In this document: one piece after another, positions 1 to 10,300 of the stretch
How positions within the stretch are numbered: position 1 is the first letter of the stretch
Layout: the number at the start of each line of letters is the position of its first letter
NCBI GenBank assembly: GCA_023634235.1
Contig: JAMKCF010000006.1
Span: 10,197,751 to 10,261,750 of the forward strand
Direction: 5' to 3'
DNA: 64,000 nt
From: Pisaster brevispinus
Taxonomy: Eukaryota; Echinodermata; Asteroidea; Forcipulatida; Asteriidae
The notes under the pieces: model-generated
What the model saw: the letters and a program-made list of their open reading frames with translations, nothing else
What the model was told of the DNA's origin: nothing
Databases searched by the model: none
Made by a program: the position numbers and the translations under genes

Positions 1-174
1 ACATACTAAGGACGGTCAAATCACCCTCAGAATAATACTGGATTTTCACAAGTTTTACACCCTAAGAAAGCCCGTCTCAAAAGCTATTTCTTCCGTGAGT
101 TTCGTTAAGGTGACAATTTTGTAGGCGGGACGAGCACCCTGGAAGTAGGGCTGCCCGAAACTCCACTGTAGTAC
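1..174. repeat. Partial satellite monomer at left window edge
   Basis: These bases match monomer positions of about 277 to 450, the 3' part of a unit whose beginning lies outside the window. They align with 2700-2873, the same part of the monomer six units later, with few differences. That places the left edge inside the 2699-bp duplicated block. Confidence 0.93.
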
Positions 175-1608
175 ATGCGTACGTCATCGCCAGTGAAAAA
201 AAGCTGGCACAGAAAGGTCCGAAATAAATTCTGTGCTAAGCTTGAGAATAACTCCAGATCTAGGCATGCTAGAGAGACAATATTTGTACCTGACTCTGCC
301 TTGAATATCCCTGCATCCGAAAATTAAACTTTTAGGGTCGCCGAGGGCAAGCTTCATACCGGAAATGACCAGCAGGTAGGGCTACTCCGAACGCTCCTCA
401 AAAGCATCTCCAATGGGATTTTTGTACACACAGCTGTCAAAGAAACAAAGACAAAGTAAGGACTGTCAAATCACCCTCAGAATAAAATTCGATTTTCACA
501 AGTTTTACACCATTAGAAAGCCCGTCTCAAAGGCTCTCTATTTCGTGAGTTTCGTTAAAGTGACAATTTTGTAGGCGGGGCGAGCGTCCTGGAAGTAGGG
601 TTGCCCGAATCTCCACTGTAGTACATGCCTACGTCGACCGCCAGTGAGAAAAAGCCGGCACAGAAAGGTCCGAAATAAATTCTGTGCTAAGCTTGAGAAT
701 AACTCCCGATCTAGGCATGCTAGAGAGACAATGTTTGTACCTGACTCTGCCTTGAATATCCCTGCATCCGAAAATCAAACTTTTAGGGTCGCGGAGGGCA
801 AACTTCATACCGGAAATGACCAGCAGGTGGGGCTACTCCGAACGCTCCTCAAAAGCATCTCCAATGGGATTTTTGTACACACAGCCATCAAAGAAACAAA
901 GACATACTAAGGACGGTCAAATCACCCTCAGAATAATACTGGATTTTCACAAGTTTTGCACCATTAGAAAGCCCGTCTCAAAGGCTCTCTCTTCCGTGAG
1001 TTTGGTTAAAGTGACAATTTTGTAGGCGGGGCGAGCACCCTGGAAGTAGGGCTGCCCGAAACTCCACTGTAGTACATGCCTACGTCATCGCCAGTGAAAA
1101 AAAGCCGGCACAGAAAGGTCCGAAATAAATTCTGTGCTAAGCTTGAGAATAACTCCAGATCTAGGCATGCTAGAGAGACAACATTTGTACCTGACTCTGC
1201 TTGAATATCCCTGCATCTGAAAATCAAACTTTTAGGGTCGCGGAGGGCAAGCTTCATACCGGAAATGACCAGCATGTGGGGCTACTCCGAACGCTCCTCA
1301 AAAGCATCTCCAATGTGATTTTTGTACAAACAGCCGTCAAAGAAACAAAGACATAGTAATGACTGTCAAATCACCCTCAGAATAGTACTGGATTTTCACA
1401 AGTTTTACACCATTAGAAAGCCCGTCTAAAAGGCTCTCTCTTCCGTGAGTTTCGTTAAGGTGACAATTTTGTAGGCGGGGCGAGCACCCTGGAAGTAGGG
1501 CTGCCCGAAACTCCACTGTAGTACATGCCTACGTCATCGCCAGTGAAAAAAAGCCGGCACAGAAAGGTCCGAAATAAATTATGTGCTAAGCTTGAGAATA
1601 ACTCCCGA

Positions 1609-1623
1609 TCTAGGCATGCTAGA
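1609..1623. other. 15-bp perfect dyad, conserved in nearly every monomer (example copy)
   Basis: The sequence is TCTAG-GCATG-CTAGA: two 5-base arms that are exact reverse complements around a 5-base centre. It lies at monomer positions 85-99. It recurs about every 450 bp throughout the window, with rare breaks (for example near 41846, 51736, 52193 and 58038, and the AGATGTAGG form in some units). Whether any protein reads it is unknown. Confidence 0.7.
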
Positions 1624-1706
1624 GAGACAATATTTGTACCTGACTCTGCCTTGAATATCCCTGCATCCGAAAATCAAACTTTTAGGGTCGCCGAGGGCAA
1701 GCTTCA

Positions 1707-1776
1707 TACCGGAAATGACCAGCAGGTGGGGCTACTCCGAACGCTCCTCAAAAGCATCTCCAATGGGATTTTTGTA
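1707..1776. other. Most conserved stretch of the monomer (example copy)
   Basis: Monomer positions of about 183-252, from ACCGGAAATGACC to GATTTTTGTA. By eye this part changes least between units across 64 kb; the common exceptions are GGTGGGG versus GGTAGGG, CAGCAGG versus CAGCATG, and ATGGGAT versus ATGTGAT. In contrast, the following ~165 bases hold most subfamily markers. Conserved boxes in satellites are sometimes protein-binding sites; no known motif is recognised here. Confidence 0.5.
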
Positions 1777-3774
1777 TACACAGCTGTCAAAGAAACAAAG
1801 ACAAAGTAAGGACTGTCAAATCACCCTCAGAATAATACTGGATTTTCACAAGTTTTACACCCTAAGAAAGCCCGTCTCAAAAGCTATTTCTTCAGTGAGT
1901 TTCGTTAAGGTGACAATTTTGTAGGCGGGACGAGCACCCTGGAAGTAGGGCTGCCCGAAACTCCACTGTAGTACATGCCTACGTCATCGCCAGTGAAAAA
2001 AAGCTGGCACAGAAAGGTCCGAAATAAATTCTGTGCTAAGCTTGAGAATAACTCCAGATCTAGGCATGCTAGAGAGACAATATTTGTACCTGACTCTGCC
2101 TTGAATATCCCTGCATCCGAAAATCAAACTTTTAGGGTCGCGGAGGGCAAGTTTCATACCGGAAATGACCAGCAGGTGGGGCTACTCCGAACGCTCCTCA
2201 AAAGCTTCTCCAATGGGATTTTTTGTACACACAGCCATCAAAGAAACAAAGACATACTAAGGACGGTCAAATCACCCGCAGAATAACACTCGATTTTCAC
2301 AAGTTTTACACCATTAGAAAGCCCGTCTGAAAAGCCCTCTCTTCCGTGAGTTTGGTTAAAGTGACAATTTTGTAGGCGGGGCGAGCACCCTGGAAGTAGG
2401 GCTGCCAGAAACTCCACTGTAGTACATGCCTACGTCATCGCTAGTGAGAAAAAGCTGGCACAGAAAGGTCCGAAATAAATTTTGTGCTAAGCTTGAGAAT
2501 AACTCCAGATCTAGGCATGCTAGAGAGACAAAATTTGTACCTGACTCTGCCTTGAATATCCCTGCATCCGAAAATTAAACTTTTAGTGTCGCAGAGGGCA
2601 AGCTTCATACCGGAAATGACCAGCAGGTGGGGCTACTCCGAACGCTCCTCAAAAGCATCTCCAATGGGATTTTTGTACACAGCCATCAAAGAAACAAAGA
2701 CATACTAAGGACGGTCAAATCACCCTCAGAATAATACTGAATTTTCACAAGTTTTACACCCTAAGAAAGCCCGTCTCAAAAGCTATTTCTTCCGTGAGTT
2801 TCGTTAAGGTGACAATTTTGTAGGCGGGACGAGCACCCTGGAAGTAGGGATGCCCGAAACTCCACTGTAGTACATGCGTACGTCATCGCCAGTGAAAAAA
2901 AGCTGGCACAGAAAGGTCCGAAATAAATTCTGTGCTAAGCTTGAGAATAACTCCAGATCTAGGCATGCTAGAGAGACAATATTTGTACCTGACTCTGCCT
3001 TGAATATCCCTGCATCCGAAATTTAAACTTTTAGGGTCGCCGAGGGCAAGCTTCATACCGGAAATGACCAGCAGGTAGGGCTACTCCGAACGCTCCTCAA
3101 AAGCATCTCCAATGGGATTTTTGTAAACACAGCTGTCAAAGAAACAAAGACAAAGTAAGGACTGTCAAATCACCCTCAGAATAAAATTCGATTTTCACAA
3201 GTTTTACACCATTAGAAAGCCCGTCTCAAAGGCTCTCTATTTCGTGAGTTTCGTTAAAGTGACAATTTTCTAGGCGGGGCGAGCGTCCTGGAAGTAGGGT
3301 TGCCCGAATCTCCACTGTAGTACATGCCTACGTCGACCGCCAGTGAGAAAAAGCCGGCACAGAAAGGTCCGAAATAAATTCTGTGCTAAGCTTGAGAATA
3401 ACTCCCGATCTAGGCATGCTAGAGAGACAATGTTTGTACCTGACTCTGCCTTGAATATCCCTGCATCCGAAAATCAAACTTTTAGGGTCGCGGAGGGCAA
3501 GCTTCATACCGGAAATGACCAGCAGGTGGGGCTACTTCGAACGCTCCTCAAAAGCATCTCCAATGGGATTTTTGTACACACAGCCATCAAAGAAACAAAG
3601 ACATACTAAGGACGGTCAAATCACCCTCAGAATAATACTGGATTTTCACAAGTTTTACACCATTAGAAAGCCCGTCTCAAAGGCTCTCTCTTCCGTGAGT
3701 TTGGTTAAAGTGACAATTTTGTAGGCGGGGCGAGCACCCTGGAAGTAGGGCTGCCCGAAACTCCACTGTAGTAC

Positions 3775-4223
3775 ATGCCTACGTCATCGCCAGTGAAAAA
3801 AAGCCGGCACAGAAAGGTCCGAAATAAATTCTGAGAATAACTTCAGAATAACTCCAGATCTAGGCATGCTAGAGAGACAACATTTGTACCTGACTTTGCT
3901 TGAATATCCCTGCATCTGAAAATCAAACTTTTAGGGTCGTGGAGGGCAAGCTTCATACCGGAAATGACCAGCATGTGGGGCTACTCCGAACGCTCCTCAA
4001 AAGCATCTCCAATGTGATTTTTGTACAAACAGCCGTCAAAGAAACAAAGACATAGTAAGGACTGTCAAATCACCCTCAGAATAGTACTGGATTTTCACAA
4101 GTTTTACACCATTAGAAAGCCCGTCTAAAAGGCTCTCTCTTCCGTGAGTTTGGTTAAAGTGACAATTTTGTAGGCGGGGCGAGCACCCTGGAAGTAGGGC
4201 TGCCCGAAACTCCACTGTAGTAC
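3775..4223. repeat. 449-bp monomer in which 11 bases are replaced by an 11-bp tandem duplication
   Basis: At about 3833-3854 the usual TGCTAAGCTTG is replaced by AGAATAACTTC directly followed by AGAATAACTCC. Overall length is unchanged, but the first HindIII site is lost. It reads as the 11-bp-deleted form seen at 18154 with an 11-bp duplication of AGAATAACTYC. The block partner at 1076 has the normal sequence, so the change is specific to this copy. Confidence 0.88.
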
Positions 4224-5123
4224 ATGCCTACGTCATCGCCAGTGAAAAAAAGCCGGCACAGAAAGGTCCGAAATAAATTATGTGCTAAGCTTGAGAATAA
4301 CTCCCGATCTAGGCATGCTAGAGAGACAATATTTGTACCTGACTCTGCCTTGAATATCCCTGCATCCGGAATTAAACTTTTAGGGTCGCGGAGGGCAAGC
4401 TTCATACCGGAAATGACCAGCAGGTGGGGCTACTCCGAACGCTCCTCAAAAGCATCTTCAGTGGGATTTTTGTACACACAGCCATCAAAGAAACAAAGAC
4501 ATACTAAGGACGGTCAAATCACCCTCAGAATAATACTGGATTTTCACAAGTTTTACACCCTAAGAAAGCCCGTCTCAAAAGCTATTTCTTCCGTGAGTTT
4601 CGTTAAGGTGACAATTTTGTAGGCGGGACGAGCACCCTGGAAGTAGGGCTGCCCGAAACTCCACTGTAGTACATGCCTACGTCGACCGCCAGTGAGAAAA
4701 AGCCGGCACAGAAAGGTCCGAAATAAATTCTGTGCTAAGCTTGAGAATAACTCCCGATCTAGGCATGCTACAGAGACAATGTTTGTACCTGACTCTGCCT
4801 TGAATATCCCTACATCCGAAAATCAAACTTTTAGGGTCGCGGAGGGCAAGCTTCATACCGGAAATGACCAGCAGGTAGGGCTACTCCGAACGCTCCTCAA
4901 AAGCATCTCCAATGGGATTTTTGTACACACAGCTGTCAAAGAAACAAAGACAAAGTAAGGACTGTCAAATCACCCTCAGAATAATATTCGATTTTCACAA
5001 GTTTTACACCATTAGAAAACACGTCTGAAAGGCTCTCTCTTCCGTGAGCTTGGTAAAAGTGAGAATTTTGTAGGCGGGGCGAGCACCCTGGAAGTAGGGC
5101 TGCCCGAAACTCCACTGTAGTAC

Positions 5124-7369
5124 ATGCCTACGTCATCGCCAGTGAGAAAAAGCCGGCACAGAAAGGTCCGAAATAAATTCTGTGCTAAGCTTGAGAATAA
5201 CTCCCGATCTAGGCATGCTAGAGAGACAAAATTTGTACCTGACTCTGCTTGAATATCCCTGCATCCGAAAATTAAACTTTTAGGGTCGCGGAGGGCAAGC
5301 TTCATACCGGAAATGACCAGCAGGTGGGGCTACTCCGAACGCTCCTCAAAAGCATCTCCAATGGGATTTTTGTATACACAGCTGTCAAAGAAACAAAGAC
5401 AAAGTAAGGACTGTCAAATCACCCTCAGAATAATATTCGATTTTCACAAGTTTTACACCATTAGAAAGCCCGTCTGAAAGGCTCTCTCTTCCGTGAGTTT
5501 GGTTAAAGTGAGAATTTTGTAGGCGGGGCGAGAACCCTGGAAGTAGGGCTGCCCGAAACTCCACTGTAGGACATGCCTACGTCATCGCCAGTGAAAAAAA
5601 GCTGGCACAGAAAGGTCCGAAATCAATTCTGTGCTAAGCTTGAGAATAACTCCAGATCTAGGCATGCTAGAGAAACAAAATTTGTACCTGACTCTGCTTG
5701 AATATCCCTACATCCGAAAATCAAACTTTTAGGGTCGCGGAGGGCAAGCTTCATACCGGAAATGACCAGCAGGTAGGGCTACTCCGAACGCTCCTCAAAA
5801 GCATCTCCAATGGGATTTTTGTACACACAGCTGTCAAAGAAACAAAGACAAAGTAAGGACTGTCAAATCACCCTCAGAATAATATTCGATTTTCACAAGT
5901 TTTACACCATTAGAAAGCCCGTCTGAAAGGCTCTCTCTTCCGTGAGTTTGGTTAAAGTGAGAATTTTGTAGGCGGGGCGAGCACCCTGGAAGTAGGGCTG
6001 CCCGAAACTCCACTGTAGGACATGCCTACGTCATCGCCAGTGAAAAAAAGCTGGCACAGAAAGGTCCGAAATCAATTCTGTGCTAAGCTTGAGAATAACT
6101 CCAGATCTAGGCATGCTAGAGAAACAAAATTTGTACCTGACTCTGCTTGAATATCCCTACATCCGAAAATCAAACTTTTAGGGTCGCGGAGGGCAAGCTT
6201 CATACCGGAAATGACCAGCAGGTAGGGCTACTCCGAACGCTCCTCAAAAGCATCTCCAATGGGATTTTTGTACACACAGCTGTCAAAGAAACAAAGACAG
6301 AGTAAGGACTGTTAAATCACCCTCAGAATAATATTCGATTTTCACAAGTTTTACACCATTAGAAAGCCCGTCTGAAAGGCTCTCTCTTCCGTGAGTTTGG
6401 TTAAAGTGACAATTTTGTAGGCGGGGCGAGCACCCTGGAAGTAGGGCTGCCCGAAACTCCACTGTAGTACATGCCTACGTCATCGCCAGTGAGAAAAAGC
6501 CGGCACAGAAAGGTCCGAAATCAATTCTGTGCTAAGCTTGAGAATAACTCCAGATCTAGGCATGCTAGAGAGACAAAATTTGTACCTGACTCTGCTTGAA
6601 TATCCCTGCATCCGAAAATCAAACTTTTAGGGTCGCGGACGGCAAGCTTCATACCGGAAATGACCAGCAGGTGGGGCTACTCCGAACGCTCCTCAAAAGC
6701 ATCTCCAATGGGATTTTTGTACACACAGCTGTCAAAGAAACAAAGACAAAGTAAGGACTGTCAAATCACCCTCAGAATAATATTCGATTTTCACAAGTTT
6801 TACACCATTAGAAAGCCCGTCTCAAAGGCTCTCTATTCCGTGAGTTTCGTTAAAGTGACAATTTTCTAGGCGGGGCGAGCGTCCTGGAAGTAGGGTTGCC
6901 CGAATCTCCACTGTAGTACATGCCTACGTCATCGCCAGTGAGAAAAAGCCGGCACAGAAAGGTCCGAAATAAATTCTGTGCTAAGCTTGAGAATAACTCC
7001 CGATCTAGGCATGCTAGAGAGACAATGTTTTTACCTGACTCTGCCTTGAATATCCCTGCATCCGAAAATCAAACTTTTAGGGTCGCGGAGGGCAAGCTTC
7101 ATACCGGAAATGACCAGCAGGTGGGGCTACTCCGAACGCTCCTCAAAAGCATCTCCAATGGGATTTTTGTACACACAGCCGTCAAAGAAACAAAGACATA
7201 CTAAGGACGGTCAAATCACCCTCAGAATAAAACTGGATTTTCACAAGTTTTACACCATTAGAAAGCCCGTCTGAAAGGCTCTCTCTCCCGTGAGTTTGGT
7301 TAAAGTGACAATTTTGTAGGCGGGGCGAGCACCCTGGAAGTAGGGCTGCCCGAAACTCCACTGTAGTAC
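5124..7369. repeat. Satellite segment with a single-monomer tandem duplication
   Basis: Monomer starts: 5124, 5573, 6022, 6471, 6920. The units at 5573 and 6022 are near-identical neighbours. Both have GTAGGACATG in place of GTAGTACATG, AGAGAAACAAAA, CCCTACATCCG, and GGTAGGGC in the conserved stretch. Only a few point changes separate them (AAAGTAAGG versus AGAGTAAGG, CTGTCAAAT versus CTGTTAAAT, GTGAGAAT versus GTGACAAT). The unit at 6920 carries the CGAATCTCC cassette at its 5' border and the ACAATGTTT variant. Confidence 0.88.
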
Positions 7370-10300
7370 ATGCCTACGTCATCGCCAGTGAAAAAAAGCC
7401 GGCACAGAAAGGTCCGAAATAAATTCTGTGCTAAGCTTGAAAATAACTCCAGATCTAGGCATGCTAGAGAGACAAAATTTGTACCTGACTCTGCCTTGAA
7501 TATCCCTGCATCCGAAAATCAAACTTTTAGGGTCGCGGAGGGCAAGCTTCATACCGGAAATGACCAGCAGGTGGGGCTACGCCGAACGCTCCTCAAAAGC
7601 ATCTCCAATGGGATTTTTGTACACACAGCCATCAAAGAAACAAAGATATACTAAGGACGGTCAAATCACCCTCAGAATAAAACTGGATTTTCACAAGTTT
7701 TACACCATTAGAAAGCCCGTCTCAAAGGCTCTCTCTTCCGTGAGTTTGGTTAAAGTGACAATTTTGTAGGCGGGGCGAGCACCCTGGAAGTAGGGCAGCC
7801 CGAAACTCCACTGTAGTACATGTCTACGTCATCGCCAGTGAAAAAAAGCTGGCACAGAAAGGTCCGAAATCAATTCTGTGCTAAGCTTGAGAATAACTCC
7901 AGATGTAGGCATGCTAGAGAGACAAAATTTGTACCTGACTCTGCTTGAATATCCCTGCATCTGAAAATCAAACTTTTAGGGTCGCGGAAGGCAAGCTTCA
8001 TACCGGAAATGACCAGCATGTGGGGCTACTCCGAACGCTCCTCAAAAGCATCTCCAATGTGATTTTTGTACAAACAGCTGTCAAAGAAACAAAGACAAAG
8101 TAAGGACTGTCAAATCACCCTCAGAATAATACTGGATTTTCACAAGTTTTACACCATTAGAAAGCCCGTCTGAAAGGCTCTCTCTTCCGTGAGTTTGGTT
8201 AAAGTGAGAATTTTGTAGGCGGGGCGAGCACCCTGGAAGTAGGGCTGCCCGAAACTCCACTGTAGTACATGCCTACGTCATCGCCAGTGAAAAAAAGCTG
8301 GCACAGAAAGGTCCGAAATCAATTCTGTGCTAAGCTTGAGAATAACTCCAGATCTAGGCATGCTAGAGAGACAAAATTTGTACCTGACTCTGCTTGAATA
8401 TCCCTGCATCCGAAAATCAAACTTTTAGGGTCGCGGAGGGCAAGCTTCATACCGGAAATGACCAGCAGGTAGGGCTACTCCGAACGCTCCTCAAAAGCAT
8501 CTCCAATGTGATTTTTGTACACACAGCTGTCAAAGAAACAAAGACAAAGTAAGGACTGTCAAATCACCCTCAGAATAATATTCGATTTTCACAAGTTTTA
8601 CACCATTAGAAAGCCCGTCTGAAAGGCTCTCTCTTCCGTGAGTTTGGTTAAAGTGAGAATTTTGTAGGCGGGGCGAGCACCCTGGAAGTAGGGCTGCCCG
8701 AAACTCCACTGTAGTACATGGCTACGTCATCGCCAGTGAAAAAAAGCTGGCACAGAAAGGTCCGAAATCAATTCTGTGCTAAGCTTGAGAATAACTCCAG
8801 ATCTAGGCATGCTAGAGAGACAAAATTTGTACCTGACTCTGCTTGAATATCCCTGCATCCGAAAATCAAACTTTTAGGGTCGCGGAGGGCAAGCTTCATA
8901 CCGGAAATGACCAGCAGGTAGGGCTACTCCGAACGCTCCTCAAAAGCATCTCCAATGTGATTTTTGTACACACAGCTGTCAAAGAAACAAAGACAAAGTA
9001 AGGACTGTCAAATCACCCTCAGAATAATATTCGATTTTCACAAGTTTTACACCATTAGAAAGCCCGTCTGAAAGGCTCTCTCTTCCGTGAGTTTGGTTAA
9101 AGTGAGAATTTTGTAGGCGGGGCGAGCACCCTGGAAGTAGGGCTGCCCGAAAATCCACTGTAGTACATGCCTACGTCATCGCCAGTGAAAAAAAGCTGGC
9201 ACAGAAAGGTCCGAAATCAATTCTGTGCTAAGCTTGAGAATAACTCCAGATCTAGGCATGCTAGAGAGACAATGTTTGTACCTGACTCTGCCTTGAATAT
9301 CCCTGCATCCGAAAATCTAACTTTTAGGGTCGCGGAGGGCAAGCTTCATACCGGAAATGACCAGCAGGTGGGGCTACTCCGAACGCTCCTCAAAAGCATC
9401 TCCAATGGGATTTTTGTACACACAGCCATCAAAGAAACAAAGACATACTAAGGACGGTCAAATCACCCTCAGAATAAAACTGGATTTTCACAAGTTTTAC
9501 ACCATTAGAAAGCCCGTCTGAAAGGCTCTCTCTCCCGTGAGTTTGGTTAAAGTGACAATTTTGTAGGCGGGGCGAGCACCCTGGAAGTAGGGCTGCCCGA
9601 AACTCCACTGTAGTACATGCCTACGTCATCGCCAGTGAAAAAAAGCCGGCACAGAAAGGTCCGAAATAAATTCTGTGCTAAGCTTGAAAATAACTCCAGA
9701 TCTAGGCATGCTAGAGAGACAAAATTTGTACCTGACTCTGCCTTGAATATCCCTGCATCCGAAAATCAAACTTTTAGGGTCGCGGAGGGCAAGCTTCATA
9801 CCGGAAATGACCAGCAGGTGGGGCTACGCCGAACGCTCCTCAAAAGCATCTCCAATGGGATTTTTGTACACACAGCCATCAAAGAAACAAAGACATACTA
9901 AGGACGGTCAAATCACCCTCAGAATAAAACTGGATTTTCACAAGTTTTACACCATTAGAAAGCCCGTCTCAAAGGCTCTCTCTTCCGTGAGTTTGGTTAA
10001 AGTGACAATTTTGTAGGCGGGGCGAGCACCCTGGAAGTAGGGCTGCCCGAAACTCCACTGTAGTACATGTCTACGTCATCGCCAGTGAAAAAAAGCTGGC
10101 ACAGAAAGGTCCGAAATCAATTCTGTGCTAAGCTTGAGAATAACTCCAGATGTAGGCATGCTAGAGAGACAAAATTTGTACCTGACTCTGCTTGAATATC
10201 CCTGCATCTGAAAATCAAACTTTTAGGGTCGCGGAAGGCAAGCTTCATACCGGAAATGACCAGCATGTGGGGCTACTCCGAACGCTCCTCAAAAGCATCT

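Larger units (their letters stand above)
1525..1974. repeat. Representative full-length monomer (450 bp) used to number the repeat
   Basis: This copy is close to the common form and serves as the coordinate reference (position 1 = base 1525). Landmarks: TACGTCA at 6-12; an A7 run at 21-27; a HindIII site AAGCTT at 64-69; the dyad TCTAG-GCATG-CTAGA at 85-99; the 449/450 indel (GCTTG/GCCTTG) near 130; a C/T variant near 150 (AAATCAAAC or AAATTAAAC); a second HindIII site at 175-180; a strongly conserved stretch at about 183-252 ending in a T5 run; then a variable third (about 260-425) holding most subfamily markers. These include CATACTAAGGACGG versus CAAAGTAAGGACTG, AATACTGG versus AATATTCG, CTCTCTTCC versus CTCTATTCC or CTATTTCTTCC, GGTTAAAG versus CGTTAAGG, TTTTGTAGG versus TTTTCTAGG, and GAGCACCC versus GAGCGTCC. 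Two HindIII sites per unit would give a ladder with ~111 and ~339 bp sub-bands. Confidence 0.93.
175..5123. repeat. Satellite segment with 6-monomer (2699-bp) duplication
   Basis: Monomer starts: 175, 625, 1076, 1525, 1975, 2426, 2874, 3324, 3775, 4224, 4673. Bases 1 to about 1640 are repeated at 2700 to about 4340 with a constant 2699-bp offset. Shared private marks include CGTCGACCGCC (one base longer than the usual CGTCATCGCC) at about 631 and 3330, CGAATCTCC at about 605 and 3304, and ATGCGTACG at 175 and 2874. I count roughly a dozen point differences plus one 11-bp replacement (at about 3833), so about 99% identity. The two copies diverge again in the middle of the monomers at 1525 and 4224. 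The monomer at 4673 carries the CGTCGACCGCC mark a third time, outside the 6-mer register. Confidence 0.9.

Noticed and set aside
1530..1536. TACGTCA resembling a CREB/ATF half site in almost every unit
   Set aside because: A seven-base match is expected often by chance and is carried along by the repeat. It is lost in the CGTCGACC and CGTCGACGCC lineages without visible effect.
1551..1575. tRNA-like A box (TGGCACAGAAAGG form in some units) and B box (GGTCCGAAAT) suggesting a SINE origin
   Set aside because: The two candidate boxes overlap instead of lying 30-60 bp apart, there is no poly-A or T terminator arrangement, and units are strictly tandem.
1673..1690. TTTTAGGG, identical to a telomere repeat unit of some plants and algae
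   Set aside because: It occurs once per 450-bp monomer and never in tandem, so it is not telomeric sequence.
1525..1809. Recurring plus-strand open frame of 94 codons (starting at the TACATG border) in dozens of units, with an overlapping 69-codon frame and a minus-strand 83-codon frame
   Set aside because: The frames exist because a 450-bp unit is repeated. Common variants (AAATCAAAC to AAATTAAAC, the GCTTG/GCCTTG indel) place stops or frameshifts freely. Opposite-strand frames are equally open. No domain, signal or family resemblance is seen, and degenerate units lost the start without consequence. A Ka/Ks test on the units would settle it.
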